Below, one piece after another: positions 62,307 to 64,000 of a DNA stretch of 64,000 nt. Positions within the stretch are counted from its first letter, which is position 1; each line of letters starts with the position of its first letter. The position numbers and the translations under genes were made by a program. This stretch comes from Blautia sp. AF19-10LB. GTDB taxonomy: Bacteria > Bacillota > Clostridia > Lachnospirales > Lachnospiraceae. Location of the stretch: contig NZ_QTWS01000023.1 of NCBI RefSeq assembly GCF_003461245.1, positions 1-64,000 on the forward strand, in the 5' to 3' direction. The notes below the pieces were generated by a model that did no database searches, was not told the origin of the DNA, and saw only the letters and a list, made by a program, of their open reading frames with translations.

Positions 62307-63197
62307 TTAATATATGTTCAATATCTGTTTGAAGAACCTGCACTCTTCATCATTGCATTTATGTGCATCCTCGGATCTTATATTCAGGTGAAAAACATGT
62401 CCCAGTTTTTCGGATTTTCCACTGCGGTAATCGTGAAATTCACATGGGATATGCATGCTTTTTAGCTTCTCATACATCAGAGGTGCCTGGTTTCTGAGAA
62501 AGTCTTCTTCTGCTGTCATGATGAAAGCTGGTGGGAATTTTTCTGTCACGTGATCATCTGCACAGAGCAGCTGAAGTTCCTGTTTCGTTCCTTTTCCCGG
62601 AAGATATTCTTCCATCAGTTTTCCTGTAAGCTCGTCCAGATTTTCCTCTCCCATATGATACTGTCCGCAATTCAGTGCCACTGCACAGATCTGTGAATTT
62701 TCTGGTGTGTGGAATTTATAACTTTCGGCATAGTCTGGATTGGTGCAGATATCCAGATAAAGAGACAGGATATGTGCTCCTGCTGAATCACCCACTGCGA
62801 AGATTTTTTCTGTATCTAATCCATAAGTTTCTGCGTTTTCCAGAACCCAGGTAAATACGAAATTTGTATCTTCCAGTGATGCCGGAAACTTATATTCCGG
62901 TGCCAGGCGATAAGAAAAATTCACTACGGCAAAGCCTCGCTCTGCAAGATCCATGCAGTAGAACTGATACCTTTCTTTGTCACCGTATACCCATCCGCCA
63001 CCATGGACACTGACGATCACTGGAAGCTTTCCCATAGCATCCTTTGGGCGATATACATCCAGTTTCTGCCATTTAGATTCTGTTCCATATATAATATCAT
63101 CGTATCTTACAATGTTCTCCGGGGTCTTAAGCCCTGCATCTCTTTTATTATCTCCTTCTGCAAATTCTGCACGTATGATGTCGCTGATCCTTACCAT
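62307..63197 (-). CDS. Alpha/beta hydrolase (esterase/lipase, HSL-like)
   Basis: The 296-residue alpha/beta hydrolase has the oxyanion HGGGW (65-69) and nucleophile GDSAG (Ser138). Acid and His candidates are in TAEEDFLRNQ and KLGHVFHLN. It resembles the BD-FAE/hormone-sensitive-lipase-like esterases that remove acyl groups from small substrates or polysaccharides. No signal peptide, so it is cytoplasmic. Substrate unknown. Confidence 0.87.
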   Translation of the reverse strand: MVRISDIIRAEFAEGDNKRDAGLKTPENIVRYDDIIYGTESKWQKLDVYRPKDAMGKLPVIVSVHGGGWVYGDKERYQFYCMDLAERGFAVVNFSYRLAPEYKFPASLEDTNFVFTWVLENAETYGLDTEKIFAVGDSAGAHILSLYLDICTNPDYAESYKFHTPENSQICAVALNCGQYHMGEENLDELTGKLMEEYLPGKGTKQELQLLCADDHVTEKFPPAFIMTAEEDFLRNQAPLMYEKLKSMHIPCEFHDYRSGKSEKLGHVFHLNIRSEDAHKCNDEECRFFKQILNIY

Positions 63198-63220
63198 TCT
63201 TATGTTCCTTTCCTATATTA

Positions 63221-63273
63221 AAAAACCGACCTGCATTTTCTACTTCTATTGTAGCGAATACCTGTCGGTTTTT
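63221..63273. terminator. Terminator between the hydrolase and YczE-type genes
   Basis: AAAAACCGAC pairs with GTCGGTTTTT, with an inner TCTAC/GTAG pairing. On the minus strand it follows the YczE-type gene stop only from the far side, so it probably insulates the hydrolase gene; T-runs occur on both strands. Confidence 0.65.
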
Positions 63274-63328
63274 ATATCTTTATTTTGTGTTTTTTATTCT
63301 TTTATTGCGTTGTCTGTCCCGAAATCCA

Positions 63329-64000
63329 TCACGCTCTTTTTATCATAAACGACTCAAATCTCACATGCTGATCCATCTTGTCACCAATCATGCCGATCAC
63401 TTTTCCCATGGTAAATGCGGCGAGGATCGTGCCGATTCCGAGTCCGTCCAGATGTCCGAGGATGATGCAGGTCATCAGTGCTGTTATGGTAAGGCAGGTA
63501 ACGTCATAGCCGATTTTGATCCTGGAATATTTTACCTTCGTGATATCTGCCAGTTCTCTCGGAAACAGGTCTGTCGGGATGATCGGAAGACCGCAGCGGT
63601 TGGAAAGTGCAATCCCGATGCACAGGAGCAGGTAGCTGATGATAAAATAAAGTACCCGGTATCCAATGGCTGTCGGCAGAACGCCTATCCACATTTCATG
63701 TACATCGAGCATCTCGCTGAATGCAAATCCAACGACAAAGCTGAAAAGATACGGTGCAACAAATTTCTTACGCATGATCATCAGGGATAATACCAGAAGT
63801 CCCTGGAAAATGTAGGTCCAGGTTCCAAGGGAGATCTTATTGAATACTTCCGAAAATGCATATGGTACACTGGAAATCGCCGAGATCCCGGAACCGGAAT
63901 ACAGCATCAGCACAACTCCCAGGCTGTTGATCAATACCACCACCAGCAACGCCAGCTCGCCCCGCAGGACCGGTAATTTCTTGTTCTCTTGTGTCTCAAT
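63329..64000 (-). CDS. YczE/YitT-like integral membrane protein (5' end outside window)
   Basis: The visible 223 codons run off the window edge; the frame stays open to 64000, and residues ahead of the first in-window start codon (LRGELALL) look like genuine protein. About five membrane helices are seen, with the family pattern SGSGISAISSVPYAFSEV and NRCGLPIIPTDLFPRELADIT. This YczE-type family has no firm function. The gene is partial at its 5' end. Confidence 0.8.
   Translation of the reverse strand: METQENKKLPVLRGELALLVVVLINSLGVVLMLYSGSGISAISSVPYAFSEVFNKISLGTWTYIFQGLLVLSLMIMRKKFVAPYLFSFVVGFAFSEMLDVHEMWIGVLPTAIGYRVLYFIISYLLLCIGIALSNRCGLPIIPTDLFPRELADITKVKYSRIKIGYDVTCLTITALMTCIILGHLDGLGIGTILAAFTMGKVIGMIGDKMDQHVRFESFMIKRA

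Overview
The window looks like a chromosomal segment of a Gram-positive gut anaerobe of the Lachnospiraceae (class Clostridia). This is inferred from protein resemblance, consensus SigA promoters (TTGACA-17-TATAAT), strong AGGAGG ribosome-binding sites, monoderm features (CDP-glycerol transferase, WalRK-like pair) and sugar-uptake modules run by YesM/YesN-type two-component systems. No 16S gene is present, so genus is not claimed. Gene order is mostly orderly and housekeeping-like. The only clear mobile element is one IS200/IS605-type copy.

Layout: 0-10 kb is a long minus-strand operon: comEA, a WalR/WalK-like pair, a GerMN lipoprotein, comEC, a GT-C type glycosyltransferase, holA and an unknown membrane protein. 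10-15 kb holds a YdcZ-type transporter, then a ferrous-iron operon (feoA, feoA, feoB, a Cys-rich FeoB-associated protein and a 49-aa membrane protein), with a divergent DtxR-family gene and a candidate operator over the feo -10. 15-21 kb is the arginine divergon: argCJBD leftward, argG rightward, with ArgR-like boxes between them. 21-24 kb is a purine-salvage unit (guanine deaminase plus NCS2 permease) behind a purine-riboswitch-like leader. 24-27 kb has an EamA transporter, a second DtxR-family gene and a sigma-like protein lacking region 4. 26.8-27.5 kb encodes seven tRNAs (Pro, Gly, Arg, His, Gln, Lys, Leu). 27.8-30.6 kb is a tightly overlapped operon (phosphodiesterase, RdgB, THUMP methyltransferase, phosphodiesterase). 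30.6-32.2 kb is an IS200/IS605 element with intact tnpB and broken tnpA. 33-38 kb carries a teichoic-acid type transferase fused to a GT4 domain, and a glycogen debranching enzyme.

38-50 kb is a complete pentose module. A histidine kinase and AraC-type response regulator precede a YtfQ/YtfR/YtfT/YjfF furanose ABC transporter, then araA, an FGGY kinase and araD. Arabinose would be imported, isomerised, phosphorylated and epimerised to D-xylulose 5-phosphate. 50-59 kb is a second, differently ordered module (kinase, regulator, binding protein, permease, ATPase, permease) for an unidentified sugar-like ligand. 59-64 kb has a D,D-carboxypeptidase with wall-binding-like repeats, an AAA-like/PD-(D/E)XK protein, an alpha/beta hydrolase and a YczE-type membrane protein cut by the window edge.

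The most unusual signal is a pair of 156-bp elements (13562-13717 minus, 24122-24277 plus). They share conserved unpaired blocks, while three stem-loops differ by compensatory base changes. Both sit just upstream of a gene in the sense direction and look like a structured RNA or repeat family. Other points of interest are the divergent purine aptamer, the TnpB-only IS abutting a promoter, two sugar-binding proteins without a lipobox, and a perfect 16-bp inverted repeat in a binding-protein leader.
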